Origin: an uncultured Verrucomicrobiota bacterium
Lineage (GTDB): Bacteria; Verrucomicrobiota; Verrucomicrobiia; Opitutales; Seribacteraceae
NCBI GenBank assembly: GCA_902569115.1
Contig: CACFTI010000004.1
Span: 39,372-103,371 of the forward strand
DNA: 64,000 nt
Direction: 5' to 3'
Of the stretch, positions 9,097 to 18,110 are shown piece by piece. The notes below the pieces were generated by a model that ran no database searches, was not told the origin of the DNA, and saw only the letters and a list, made by a program, of their open reading frames with translations. Both the position numbers and the translations under genes were made by a program. How positions within the stretch are numbered: position 1 is the first letter of the stretch; every line of letters begins with the position of its first letter.

Positions 9097-12000
9097 TCTT
9101 TAACAAATGAAGCTTACTTTTTCGAAGCGTCAAGAAAACGGCGAGGTATACCCAGAAAAATGCGAGTAGAACCAGTGCAAATAAAAACCAAAGGAAAACG
9201 ATGCTTGGTTTTTCCAATACTTGCCCAAGTAGAGCTGGGGCAATTCCAAAAATAGCAGAAATTGAACCAATAAAAATTCCCCAAAGAGCTAATTGAAGAT
9301 GTTCTCTCGTAGCCGATTTCCTAATCCTGCTCAATCGGAAGCCCAGAGCCTCAAACAATGCGAACTCATGAGATCTTTCAAAAAGGTTTCTGACTACCAC
9401 TAAAGCCAGTCCAAAAGTGGCAATCAACATACCCAATCCGCCCAATCCTTGAAAAATTGATAGATAAGTATTTTCTACTTTTTGGAGTTCTGCCAACTTC
9501 TCCGTTGACTCACGAAAGTCCACGCCATGCTGGAGTAGTCGATCTTCCAAATGTTCGGCCAAATGCTTTGCATCCTCCGTTTTCCCCGAAAGCATAAAGC
9601 TACGATACCCTCCCTGTTGGCTAAATTTATCCAAAAAATCTTCTTCATTAATGAAGAGTGCTCCCTGAAGCATCGACCCTTTGAATGCACCAATTAATTC
9701 AATGTCAAAAGGCTTACCCTCACCATCAGTAAATTGGATACGATCTCCCAAACCCATTTTCAATGCCCACATCATGGTATTCTGGTCAACTAAGGCAGGC
9801 ACAACATTTCCGTCCAAAACTTTATTTAGGGTCGTCCAGTTTCCTTCCGAAAATTCAAACCTGCCAGAAAAGTCAGCGGGCTTAACTCCATAAATTTTTG
9901 GACGAAGTGCTTTGTTTAGGTTTAAGCAACTTGCATCGTCTCCTTCCCGTATCCGAAGGGGAACTACTTTTGTGGCGGCAAGAAGACTGCGATTCAAATC
10001 AAACAGCTCGATAGCTTCGTTGCCATTTAAATCATCGTAAATGGGGGAAGCTGTTTCACCCCAATAGGAAAAGCCACCGGTTCCCGACTTAAAGTTTTCC
10101 GGGCTTTCTTCTGGAGATTTCCTAAAAGCACCCGTACTCACAACTAGGAATACACCTGCCGCCATCGAACCTACGGTGACCAGAGCCCTACCCGATCTTC
10201 TGCTCAGGTTTCGACGATCAAACTGGCTCAAATTTATCATCACGGACTCTTTGTCAACAGCTCGACCCAGCCTTGCCCTGAAAAGCAACAGTCCTCCAAT
10301 CAATAGCATACTTCCGGCACCAAAAAAAGTCATAGAGGCCAGATTACTCGTCAAGCCGACTGCCCAGGCCAAACAAAAAGAGCCCGTCAGAAAGATCAGT
10401 CCGACCCATTTGTGCCAGCTTTTGAAAACTGCCAAAGTATTATCCCCCTGTACTCCATAATTCCCGGATTGAAGAAGCTCTCGGGGCTCTCGGGCAAGTA
10501 GTTTTCGTGTCGACCAAATCATGGCAAGAAAACAGATGCAGGCGGAAGATGCCGAACCAATGACGATAGATGTGAAACTTGCATCATATTCAAAACGGGC
10601 TCCCGCAACCGCTCCACTCCACTTACCACTTAATAGATCAAGAATCACTTTTCCATAAATCGAGGCCAGCAATACACCCATCGCAGAACCAATTATTGCC
10701 GCAGATAGTCCCTCTATCCAAAACACGAATCTAATTTTTCCTGTTTTCCAGCCCAGTGCCCGCAAGAGTCCAATTTGCCCGCTTCGCTGTTCCATGGAAA
10801 AAGTGAAAAGCAAACCCGTTATCGCGAGAATCGCTGCAATCACGAAAAAACTAAACCCCATAAATAATTGGCCAAAGTCCACCGGTGATTCCACCGACTG
10901 TTCCGCATCGGAACGGAGACTGCGAAGAACAAGTCCCGCATCTTCGGCCTTTAAATTTTCCCGTAAACGGTTGGCTAACTCATCACTTGAATACTCCCCT
11001 TTATCAATCCTAACACCAGTGACAGAACCCCAGCGATTGCCCCACATCTCCTGCCCAGCCCGTAGCGAAACAAAGCCTTTGGGCGTACCTCGGTAATTGT
11101 CCCAATATTCCTCATCCCGATCTCGAACCTTGTGCACGATCGGAATTCCCGTATCCCATTCTCCGCAGGATTCGGCATCCGAGAGTCCTGGAAAGCGAGG
11201 AGTCCATTCACTTTCTTCCTCCCCTGCGACAGGAGATGGCATCGGCAAAATCTTTTTTAATACAAATTTTCGGGACGATTCGATCAGTTTTCTTCGTTCA
11301 CCTACTGTGTAGAAACTTAAGCTTACAGGATCACCCAACGAAACATTGAGATCATCTGCCGCCCATTGGTTCAAGGCAATCTCGTTGTCCTTCCACCCGT
11401 CATTCATAAATCCAACTTTGCCAGGTTCGACTGCACTCATCATTGAGTAAGGGATTAATTTGCTTTCATTGGCTTCCGATTGTGTTTCGATCGCATTCAC
11501 CAGATATGTCAACACTCCAGCTGATTCACTGGACAAGGCCCGAGCTTTATTGGTTAACCCATCGGACAGAAATACCTGCCTGGTTCGTATGCTCCACTTA
11601 TTGGAATCTTCCAGATTCTTTATCTCAATTCCCGCATCAGCCAGCTTCCAACTTTCATCCATTGCCTCTTTTGCCCCGGCCAAAGCAATCTCCCCCTTTC
11701 CGCTCACACCCATCAAAAGAAAATTGGCAAATGTGGTACTACCGGAAACTTCATCGATGGATCGGAATAATTTCTTTTGTAACGATTGCAGCGAAACAAA
11801 GACGGTTAATGGTTCATTTTGATTTCCCTGTAATCCAAAATGCCCAAAACCGTCTGAGGGAATAACTCCCCCAAACTCCTCATTCATGGTTACAAACTTG
11901 TTGTCTCTTTCTCCGGACAATGGGGCATCCCTGGAAAACAAACTGGGTTCTTCCATTCTCAAAATCAACCGGTCACCTACCACTCTCTTTAAGCGATTGT

Positions 12001-12460
12001 TCAGTCGCTCATTTACGAAAAATACTTTAGGCCCCCACTTTCGGAATTCTTTTTTCATAGACCAAGTACCCAGAGGGGTTTGGGCAAAGTCCGGAGCCAG
12101 TTTCCAAAATCGATCATCCACTCCAAGCACCTGCACATTTGAAACCTGTACCGATCCATCTGGTGTGGTGATCATTCCGCGAGAAAGAGCAATGGGAGCA
12201 ACCACTGCCTGCTCGTCGCCCAGTTTAGCAAACACACGATTGGCTAAATCCTCTTCGAAAAAACCATCCGGTGAAAGCAGTGCAATGTCTCCCTTACCAA
12301 TTCGGGTCTCAGCCAAATTTTGAAGGGTTGAGCGGACAGAATCACCAACCGTGAGGGCACCGGTTAAGACCAGGGAACACATGGCAGCGGCCAACACAAT
12401 TCCCAAATTATGTCTGCGGAAAAAAAGTAAGTTTCTTCCTATTACCTTCCAAAGATTCAT
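9089..12460 (-). CDS. large FtsX/MacB-type ABC transporter permease
   Basis: A 1123-residue inner-membrane permease of the FtsX/LolCE type. The first membrane helix (about 14-36) is followed by a periplasmic domain of roughly 480 residues. A first FtsX unit with three helices comes next (about 520-660; motif MEQRSGQIGLLRALGW). Two helices lie near 690-735, another near 760-785, then a second periplasmic part and a second FtsX unit (about 1000-1115; RSHEFALFEALGFRLSRIR). It is a natural fusion of two permease halves, so one chain may form the whole membrane part. The ATPase gene lies directly upstream and shares one base with it. Such systems extract lipoproteins or export lipophilic compounds and antibiotics from the inner membrane; in this cluster export of the pathway product is plausible. 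Confidence 0.88.
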   Translation of the reverse strand: MNLWKVIGRNLLFFRRHNLGIVLAAAMCSLVLTGALTVGDSVRSTLQNLAETRIGKGDIALLSPDGFFEEDLANRVFAKLGDEQAVVAPIALSRGMITTPDGSVQVSNVQVLGVDDRFWKLAPDFAQTPLGTWSMKKEFRKWGPKVFFVNERLNNRLKRVVGDRLILRMEEPSLFSRDAPLSGERDNKFVTMNEEFGGVIPSDGFGHFGLQGNQNEPLTVFVSLQSLQKKLFRSIDEVSGSTTFANFLLMGVSGKGEIALAGAKEAMDESWKLADAGIEIKNLEDSNKWSIRTRQVFLSDGLTNKARALSSESAGVLTYLVNAIETQSEANESKLIPYSMMSAVEPGKVGFMNDGWKDNEIALNQWAADDLNVSLGDPVSLSFYTVGERRKLIESSRKFVLKKILPMPSPVAGEEESEWTPRFPGLSDAESCGEWDTGIPIVHKVRDRDEEYWDNYRGTPKGFVSLRAGQEMWGNRWGSVTGVRIDKGEYSSDELANRLRENLKAEDAGLVLRSLRSDAEQSVESPVDFGQLFMGFSFFVIAAILAITGLLFTFSMEQRSGQIGLLRALGWKTGKIRFVFWIEGLSAAIIGSAMGVLLASIYGKVILDLLSGKWSGAVAGARFEYDASFTSIVIGSASSACICFLAMIWSTRKLLAREPRELLQSGNYGVQGDNTLAVFKSWHKWVGLIFLTGSFCLAWAVGLTSNLASMTFFGAGSMLLIGGLLLFRARLGRAVDKESVMINLSQFDRRNLSRRSGRALVTVGSMAAGVFLVVSTGAFRKSPEESPENFKSGTGGFSYWGETASPIYDDLNGNEAIELFDLNRSLLAATKVVPLRIREGDDASCLNLNKALRPKIYGVKPADFSGRFEFSEGNWTTLNKVLDGNVVPALVDQNTMMWALKMGLGDRIQFTDGEGKPFDIELIGAFKGSMLQGALFINEEDFLDKFSQQGGYRSFMLSGKTEDAKHLAEHLEDRLLQHGVDFRESTEKLAELQKVENTYLSIFQGLGGLGMLIATFGLALVVVRNLFERSHEFALFEALGFRLSRIRKSATREHLQLALWGIFIGSISAIFGIAPALLGQVLEKPSIVFLWFLFALVLLAFFWVYLAVFLTLRKSKLHLLKNE

Positions 12461-13152
12461 TATCTTTCCTGCCTCAAACTTCCCTCATCCAGGCGGTAAG
12501 CTTGCTTCATTTCACTGGCACTTACCCCAGAATGAGTAACCATGACTAAAGTCAGTTTCTTCTCTTCATTCAATTTTGTAAGTAAATCGATAAGATGTTC
12601 AGAATTTTTTCTATCAAGTGCACCAGTAGGCTCATCAGCTAGGAGTACGGATGGTTGATTAATCAGGGAACGGGCTACGGCCACCCTTTGCCTCTCGCCT
12701 CCGGAAATTTGACCGGGAAAATGTGCAGTGCGGTGACCAAGCCCCACCTCCTCCAAAAGTTGATTCGCCCGGTCTTTTAATTGCCCGGAGGCCTTTTCGT
12801 TAAAACCAGCCAACCCCGGAAGCATTACATTCTCAAGAACAGTGCAGGCAGGAAGTAGATGATGCGCCTGGAATACAAAACCCACAGTCTGGTTTCGGTA
12901 TTTGGATACTTCCCCTTCCGATAACGCCGCAAGATCTTTCTGATCGACCACGATTCTGCCCTCACTTGGTTTATCAAGCAGACCAATCACATTAAGTAGG
13001 GTACTCTTGCCGGAGCCGGATGGCCCGACAATGGCTACCGAACTGCCCTCCTCGACTGCAAGATCAACATTCTGAAAAACATGCACTGTTTCCTCTCCAC
13101 TTGGAGATGGGAAGGATTTGGACAGGTTGGAAATTTCAATCATCTTATTCAT
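12460..13152 (-). CDS. ABC transporter ATPase, LolD/MacB type
   Basis: ATP-binding subunit of 230 residues, the usual length for LolD/MacB-type ATPases. Walker A GPSGSGKST spans 43-51, the Q-loop glutamine is Q95, the ABC signature SGGERQ starts at S150, and Walker B VLLADE (169-174) ends at catalytic E174. The switch histidine is in MVTHS. The PTGALD D-loop is typical of the MacB/LolD group. Its stop codon overlaps the start of the permease gene by one base, which implies translational coupling. It drives the mechanotransmission-type permease rather than a canonical importer. There is no substrate-binding protein, which supports export or extraction. Confidence 0.92.
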   Translation of the reverse strand: MNKMIEISNLSKSFPSPSGEETVHVFQNVDLAVEEGSSVAIVGPSGSGKSTLLNVIGLLDKPSEGRIVVDQKDLAALSEGEVSKYRNQTVGFVFQAHHLLPACTVLENVMLPGLAGFNEKASGQLKDRANQLLEEVGLGHRTAHFPGQISGGERQRVAVARSLINQPSVLLADEPTGALDRKNSEHLIDLLTKLNEEKKLTLVMVTHSGVSASEMKQAYRLDEGSLRQER

Positions 13153-13162
13153 TTTAAAAAAT

Positions 13163-14449
13163 TTAGTTTTGGCCGGGCTTGATCCAACGCCTTGCTTTCA
13201 TTTCGTGTCGGGGCAGAGTTCCGCTTGCCACAATCTCCACAGGAATACGTAAGGAAAATGATTCCTGCAACGAAGCTTCCAGTACGGCCCTGATCTCTTG
13301 ATCACACTCAACTTTAATCTTGGCTTCGAGCATGGAATCACGATTTTCAATAATCACTTGATATTCTTTAATTTCTGCAAAACGGGCCAGCACCGCATCA
13401 ACAGCCGAAGGATACAAGTTTACACCTCTTACCACCACCATATCGTCCGTACGTCCGAGAATTCCACCCACAAGATCAAAAGTGGGTAGCCCCATTTCAT
13501 CAAGACCCGCATACCCCTTTACCAAATCGCCCGTACGGTACCGAAAGACCGGGCAACCTACCCTTCCAAGTGTGGTCAAAACTAATTCTCCCTGCTTTCC
13601 CTCTTTTACTGGTTCAAGAGTTTGCGGATCAATCACCTCTGCAAAATAGCTGTCGAGAATAACCCGTAAACCACCCTCTCCACCGGGAGTTTCATAGGCA
13701 ACCGGTCCAACTTCAGTCATACCATAGTGATCGTGGATTCGGATATCATTACCCCAAGCCGAGCAAATCCGGTCTCTTAGTGCCGGCAAGCTTCCACCTG
13801 TTTCGCCAGCCACAATGATGGATTTAAGTCCATGCCCTTTCAGATCGATTTCGAATTCATCGGCAAAACTAGTTAAACGCATGGCATACGTTGGGGTGCA
13901 GAACAAATGTTCCGCTTTTTGTTGCAAGATACCATGCAATCTCTGCTCTGTGCTCTGCCCACCTGCCGGTATGCAAACACAGCCCCTTTGAGTAGCCGCT
14001 TCATACGCAGTCCAAAAGCCAAGAAAAGGCCCGAACGAGAAAGCAAAAAAACAACGGTCTTCTGGGGAAACTTGAGCTGCTTCCAGCACCCGATCCCAAT
14101 TACCCAGCATCCAACGCCAATCCTCCATTGTATCCAGCCAAGCCATCGGTTTGCCTTGTGTGCCACTCGTCTGATTAAATTTTTTATACTCTGAAAGCGA
14201 AAAGGTCAGGTTGGTCCCATAAGGTGAATTCTTTTCCCGGTCTTTAGCTAAATCATCTTTAGTAGTAAAGGGACAGACACTTATAAAATCGTCGAACGAA
14301 CCCCAATCATCTAATGATTTAAGTGCAGAAAAATGCTCTTGTTGAAATCGGTTAGACTGTGAAACTTGGATTAGATTATTCTTAAAATCTGCCCAACGCT
14401 TATGCTCCCACCTATCGGCCACATCTCGGTCACCGGAGGAAACTGTCAT
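13163..14449 (-). CDS. PaaK-like adenylate-forming CoA ligase
   Basis: ANL-superfamily enzyme of 428 residues, close in length to phenylacetate-CoA ligase (PaaK). The phosphate-binding motif FNQTSGTQGKPMAW, the DHYGMTEVGPVAYE motif and the hinge RTGDLVKGY are clear. The C-terminal swivel domain is complete (GRTDDMVVVRGVNLYPSAVDAVL), as in true CoA ligases. It would activate an aromatic or other organic acid to its acyl-AMP and then the CoA thioester. The 4HBT thioesterase at 15057 and the DUF98 chorismate-lyase-like gene at 18111 make an aryl acid such as 4-hydroxybenzoate a reasonable but unproved substrate. It lies ten bases upstream of the ABC ATPase gene. Confidence 0.85.
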   Translation of the reverse strand: MTVSSGDRDVADRWEHKRWADFKNNLIQVSQSNRFQQEHFSALKSLDDWGSFDDFISVCPFTTKDDLAKDREKNSPYGTNLTFSLSEYKKFNQTSGTQGKPMAWLDTMEDWRWMLGNWDRVLEAAQVSPEDRCFFAFSFGPFLGFWTAYEAATQRGCVCIPAGGQSTEQRLHGILQQKAEHLFCTPTYAMRLTSFADEFEIDLKGHGLKSIIVAGETGGSLPALRDRICSAWGNDIRIHDHYGMTEVGPVAYETPGGEGGLRVILDSYFAEVIDPQTLEPVKEGKQGELVLTTLGRVGCPVFRYRTGDLVKGYAGLDEMGLPTFDLVGGILGRTDDMVVVRGVNLYPSAVDAVLARFAEIKEYQVIIENRDSMLEAKIKVECDQEIRAVLEASLQESFSLRIPVEIVASGTLPRHEMKARRWIKPGQN

Positions 14450-14467
14450 CCCTTCAATATGGATAGT

Positions 14468-14983
14468 TTACGACTTGGATGCCTCGGCAGCAGGCGGCAC
14501 TTTCGGAGGTTTCGGGGCATGTTTAGTCGCAAGGTAGCCACCCAAAGCCGCCAGGCTGATACCAAGTATAAAAGGTAGTTTGACATGTGGCCAGTTGCCT
14601 TCCTTCGTCGTACTTACGATTGCATTAACAATCGGTGCACCGGCAAAGATCACCGACATGATTACTGGCACATAGGCGGGAGATGGCATTTTACCAAAGG
14701 CCAATAGCACACCCAATGCCCCGATTGCACCCAAGGTTCCGGCGATCAAAGACCACTGCCAACCCTTGGTTGGAAATGTCCAGAAAGCTACATTACCGCC
14801 CTTAAGTTTCAAAATGATCAAAGGGGCAACAACGGCCGTCAGGAAATAGGCCAAGCCCACCCAAAGAAAAGCCATAATTCGGCCATTTTCCTTGTCTCCC
14901 ATGTTACTTGATCCGATATGCATGCAGACCCCGTAGGTTCCCCAGCAGATGACAGTCAAAAAAGCGTATTGTAAATATTGCAT
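14468..14983 (-). CDS. half-size DMT (EamA-like) membrane protein
   Basis: 171 residues with five apparent membrane helices: about 4-20, 38-60, 75-97, 103-120 and 137-153. WGTYGVCMHIGS at the N-terminus and the GTLGAIGALGVLLAFGKMPSPAYVPVI segment match drug/metabolite transporter (EamA) halves. Full-length DMT proteins have ten helices, so this resembles the small dimeric members, or an ancestral-like half. The C-terminus is Pro/Ala-rich and hydrophilic. It lies between a thioesterase and the PaaK-like ligase and could move a small aromatic metabolite; that role is inferred from context only. Confidence 0.7.
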   Translation of the reverse strand: MQYLQYAFLTVICWGTYGVCMHIGSSNMGDKENGRIMAFLWVGLAYFLTAVVAPLIILKLKGGNVAFWTFPTKGWQWSLIAGTLGAIGALGVLLAFGKMPSPAYVPVIMSVIFAGAPIVNAIVSTTKEGNWPHVKLPFILGISLAALGGYLATKHAPKPPKVPPAAEASKS

Positions 14984-15056
14984 AAGTATAGGTTTAGTTA
15001 TCTTCTATATTCATGCAATGCATTGATTAAGTCCACGCTGAAACTGCATCAAAATA

Positions 15057-15479
15057 TTATTTGATTTTCGACTTTACCACTTCGGGGATCATGATCGGGG
15101 CCATGGAGCCACTTGCCGGATCAAACCTTACACAGGCCGCAACCACTTCGCCAACCGCTGCCTTCACTCGCTCGCCATTCTCATCTTTCCAAAATTGAAA
15201 GGCATAGGAAATGGAACGGTCTCGAATCTCGGTAATAATTAATTTTACCTCCACTTCCTCTTCAAAACGCAAAGGGCGCTTAAAGCGGCACGAAGTTTTC
15301 ACCCGGGGCCAACCGAAACGGCCATTTTCATCTTCCATGTCCACAGAGAGACCAAGGCTGCGCAGAAACTCATGTTCGCAAATTTCCATCCAACGATAGA
15401 AATTGGTGAAGTGCATGATTCCGGCTAAATCGGTCTCGGAAAATTCTACGCGTCGGGTAATCGAAAATTCAGTGGTCAT
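15057..15479 (-). CDS. 4HBT-family acyl-CoA thioesterase
   Basis: Hotdog-fold thioesterase of 140 residues, counting from the ATG at 15479. An open frame continues upstream to 15608, but it would overlap the glycosyltransferase gene by more than 100 bp, and the N-terminus MTTEFSITRRVEF is the expected start. The active-site helix region FSETDLAGIMHFTNFYRWME carries the catalytic Asp of 4-hydroxybenzoyl-CoA thioesterase (4HBT) and YbgC-type enzymes. It would hydrolyse a short or aromatic acyl-CoA, and may be paired with the PaaK-like ligase at 13163 as an editing or release enzyme. The 4HBT family name does not by itself fix the substrate. Confidence 0.85.
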   Translation of the reverse strand: MTTEFSITRRVEFSETDLAGIMHFTNFYRWMEICEHEFLRSLGLSVDMEDENGRFGWPRVKTSCRFKRPLRFEEEVEVKLIITEIRDRSISYAFQFWKDENGERVKAAVGEVVAACVRFDPASGSMAPIMIPEVVKSKIK

Positions 15480-15489
15480 AGTTGTAAAA

Positions 15490-16788
15490 TTATTCTTGGT
15501 TAACAGGAGATGGGGAAGACACATTATCGACCAATCTCTTCGCCAGCTTTTCATTGGCATATTGTTCCAAAACGGCCTCGTGTGCCTGTATGCCAATATC
15601 CCTGGCACCTTGCGGGTCAGATAACATATCGTCCAGTGTCTCGGTTAATTTTCCGGAAATTGAAGGGTCGTAGAGTTTTCCTCCCTTGGTGGATTCAATT
15701 ATTTCCGGGAACGCTCCAGAATCAGGTAAAACAACTGGTGTGCCCGCGAGCATGGCTTCCACAACATATAAACCGAATGCTTCAGGGTAGCGGGCGGGCA
15801 CAGAAAAGACTGTAAGGTTTTTGAGGAATTCCAGTTTTTCTTCCCTGCTTACATTCGGGGAGATCGAAAAGTGTTTATCAAGCCCTGCCCGGGATAATTT
15901 ACTTCTTTGCTCTTCCACAAAAGGCTCATCTTCATCGGTCATACCGCCCGCAATTTTTAAAGAAAGATTTTCGTGATTACCCGTGTCCTTGAGCTCAATA
16001 AATGCATCAACGAGTATATCCAGTCCCTTAAGTGGGCAAAGCCTTGCCAGGTACCCCAATGATGGAGATGAAGGTGCGTTTTCGGAGGGTGGAATCCCCT
16101 CAGTGGTAATGCCATTAGGATGATGCTTAATCTTAGATGGTTTTAAGGAAAGACGTTCGGCCATCAAATCTCCAAAATATTTACTTGGAGCAATGCAACC
16201 ATCGAGCAAGGCAACGTCTTGGGAGAGAAGTTTCCATGCTTCCACCCGATATTCAGGAAGTAAGGAATCAAGGAAAGAATCTTCTCCCTGTAAAAACCCA
16301 AAGACAGGAATATTGAGCTCTCGCTTAAGGACTTTACCAATACCAGCGAGCATGATGGTAGATAGAAAAAGAATATCGGGACTACCCTGCTCTTTGAACC
16401 AAGTAAGCACTTTATTCACTTCCTTGACCAGCGGCCCATCCTCACCCCGAAAAGTGGATAAAGTGATTTCCCCCAAATCCTTACTGGAAGTCATACCACT
16501 TCGAGCAGCTGCCTTGCGAAGTAGCCACTTGCTGTCAAAGGCTTTGTCTATCCATTGAGGGGTGTGTCGAAAGAGTGAGAATTTGTGCTGCAAATAAACA
16601 TTGATCCCGCCAAAGAAAATTGGTTGATCCGGGCTGGCATCTTCCTCATCCAAAAAATGAGGAAGGTAGGTGGGCAGCATGGTAACATCATGACCAAGAG
16701 CAATTAATTGACGGGCAAGCGAGTTATCCCGCATGCATACTCCACAGTAGTAGTTACCCGTTCCGGGCGTTAGAAAAGCAAGCTTCAC
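15490..16788 (-). CDS. GT4-family glycosyltransferase
   Basis: A 432-residue retaining glycosyltransferase of the GT-B fold. The N-terminal half starts MKLAFLTPGTGNYYCGVCMRDN, with the glycine turn of GT4 enzymes. The C-terminal half shows GYLARLCPLKGLDILVDAF and the donor-site E-x7-E motif in PEAFGLYVVEAMLAGTPVV. It starts at GTG and overlaps the upstream flavoenzyme gene by four bases (GTGA), so the two are translationally coupled. This coupling to a halogenase-like oxidase favours a role in decorating a small molecule rather than in cell-surface polysaccharide, but the sugar and acceptor are unknown. Confidence 0.88.
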   Translation of the reverse strand: MKLAFLTPGTGNYYCGVCMRDNSLARQLIALGHDVTMLPTYLPHFLDEEDASPDQPIFFGGINVYLQHKFSLFRHTPQWIDKAFDSKWLLRKAAARSGMTSSKDLGEITLSTFRGEDGPLVKEVNKVLTWFKEQGSPDILFLSTIMLAGIGKVLKRELNIPVFGFLQGEDSFLDSLLPEYRVEAWKLLSQDVALLDGCIAPSKYFGDLMAERLSLKPSKIKHHPNGITTEGIPPSENAPSSPSLGYLARLCPLKGLDILVDAFIELKDTGNHENLSLKIAGGMTDEDEPFVEEQRSKLSRAGLDKHFSISPNVSREEKLEFLKNLTVFSVPARYPEAFGLYVVEAMLAGTPVVLPDSGAFPEIIESTKGGKLYDPSISGKLTETLDDMLSDPQGARDIGIQAHEAVLEQYANEKLAKRLVDNVSSPSPVNQE

Positions 16789-18056
16789 GAAGAAGCGTGA
16801 GCAAGTCCGTGTTCGACAGGTTCTGGCAGTTCAGCAAGGTCGGACATGGCATCAAAAAGTTCCTTAAAATCCTGATCATCCACATTGCCAACTAAACAGT
16901 CTGTAAGAGCAGATCGAAGATGGTCACCTCTTTTCACTAGATCTCCAAAACTAAATTCCTTGTCGTAAAAAGCATAAACAATTTTTCTCATCGTTTCGAT
17001 GGAAGACTGCATGCGTTTCCCGTAATTTTCAAAAGAGGAGGATTTGATCGGTTGTCCCTGCTGTATTACCTTATCAATCTCATCTGCGAGCATGACTCCA
17101 CTTTTCAGGGCCAGAAAAACTCCTGACGAAAACACGGGGTCAAGAAAGCCGAGGGCATCTCCAGCGAGTACAAGCCCGTCAATTGAGCAGTATTTATTTC
17201 GATAGGAATATTCTCCGGTGGTTCTATATTCACCGGTCTGATCACCCTCCGCAAGATGTTCTTTAATCCACTGGTTATTCTGTACTTCCCGTTGGAAAAT
17301 TTCCGCATGATCTTTGGTGGAACCATCAAATAAATAATCACGCTCAGCGACAATCCCGACGCTGACCATATCCCCACTTAACGGGATGTACCAAAACCAG
17401 CCTTTATTTGGAAGATAAGCAACCGTGGTTGCACCCTCGTCTAGACCGGGATCACGCTTAGCTCCTTTGTAGTAGGTCCAAAGAGCGACCTTTTTAAGCT
17501 CAGGATCCCGAACCATCCAGTTTTCCTTATGAGCCGCAAAACAGTCCCTCCCGGATGCATCCACCACGATTGGGGCTTTCAGCTCCAGTTCTCCTAAATC
17601 TTTGGAAACAACTTTGACACCTTCCACTTGATCATTTTCCGATTTGATAAGTTTCTTCGCTTTGGTCTCCTCCATGACTGCAGCACCATTTGACCGAGCC
17701 TTGTCCATGATCATTTTGTCAAACTCGGAGCGCCAAACCTGCCAAGTTGTAGAAGATGGATGATCAAAGTGTTGAAAGAAATAAAAGGGTTGGGAAAGAA
17801 AGCCATCCTGCCTAACGAATTGAACACAGTATTTTCTCGGGTTGGCTGACTCCATTAGGGTGTCCACCAGCCCAAGTCTTTCCAGTGGGAAATAGCAAAA
17901 GGGCATTAATGATTCCCCCACATGATAACGGGGAAATTTTTCTTTTTCCACGATGAGAACATCATGCCCTTTTTCCGCAAGCAAGGCTGCGGTAGTGGAG
18001 CCAGCCGGTCCACCACCCACAACTATTGCATCATAGTTATTTTTTAAAGAAATCAT
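16785..18056 (-). CDS. FAD-dependent halogenase-like oxidoreductase
   Basis: A 423-residue flavoprotein. The N-terminal FAD-binding motif is VGGGPAGSTTAALL (about 13-26), with VVDASGRDCFAAHK further on. The second FAD signature is LVLAGDALGFLDPVFSSG. Two features point to the flavin-dependent halogenase branch: the WxWxIP motif as WFWYIP at 220-225, and a lysine (K75) in an RKYCVQF segment placed like the catalytic lysine of halogenases, although the usual following glycine is a cysteine here. Related families without halogenase activity, such as geranylgeranyl reductases, share much of the fold. No separate flavin reductase is visible nearby. Halogenation or another ring or chain oxidation of an aromatic intermediate is possible. 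Its stop overlaps the glycosyltransferase start by four bases. Confidence 0.78.
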   Translation of the reverse strand: MISLKNNYDAIVVGGGPAGSTTAALLAEKGHDVLIVEKEKFPRYHVGESLMPFCYFPLERLGLVDTLMESANPRKYCVQFVRQDGFLSQPFYFFQHFDHPSSTTWQVWRSEFDKMIMDKARSNGAAVMEETKAKKLIKSENDQVEGVKVVSKDLGELELKAPIVVDASGRDCFAAHKENWMVRDPELKKVALWTYYKGAKRDPGLDEGATTVAYLPNKGWFWYIPLSGDMVSVGIVAERDYLFDGSTKDHAEIFQREVQNNQWIKEHLAEGDQTGEYRTTGEYSYRNKYCSIDGLVLAGDALGFLDPVFSSGVFLALKSGVMLADEIDKVIQQGQPIKSSSFENYGKRMQSSIETMRKIVYAFYDKEFSFGDLVKRGDHLRSALTDCLVGNVDDQDFKELFDAMSDLAELPEPVEHGLAHASS

Positions 18057-18110
18057 GATTACTAATATTCAATTAACTTTGCATTGGTTCTCAAGCGAGT
18101 TTTGATGCGC

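Noticed and set aside
11443..11865. 140-codon plus-strand frame inside the ABC permease gene
   Set aside because: Antisense to a well-supported permease; composition and lack of motif show it is a shadow.
15480..15608. N-terminal extension of the thioesterase gene to 15608
   Set aside because: The extension overlaps the glycosyltransferase gene and its sequence has no hotdog-domain character; the ATG at 15479 is the proper start.
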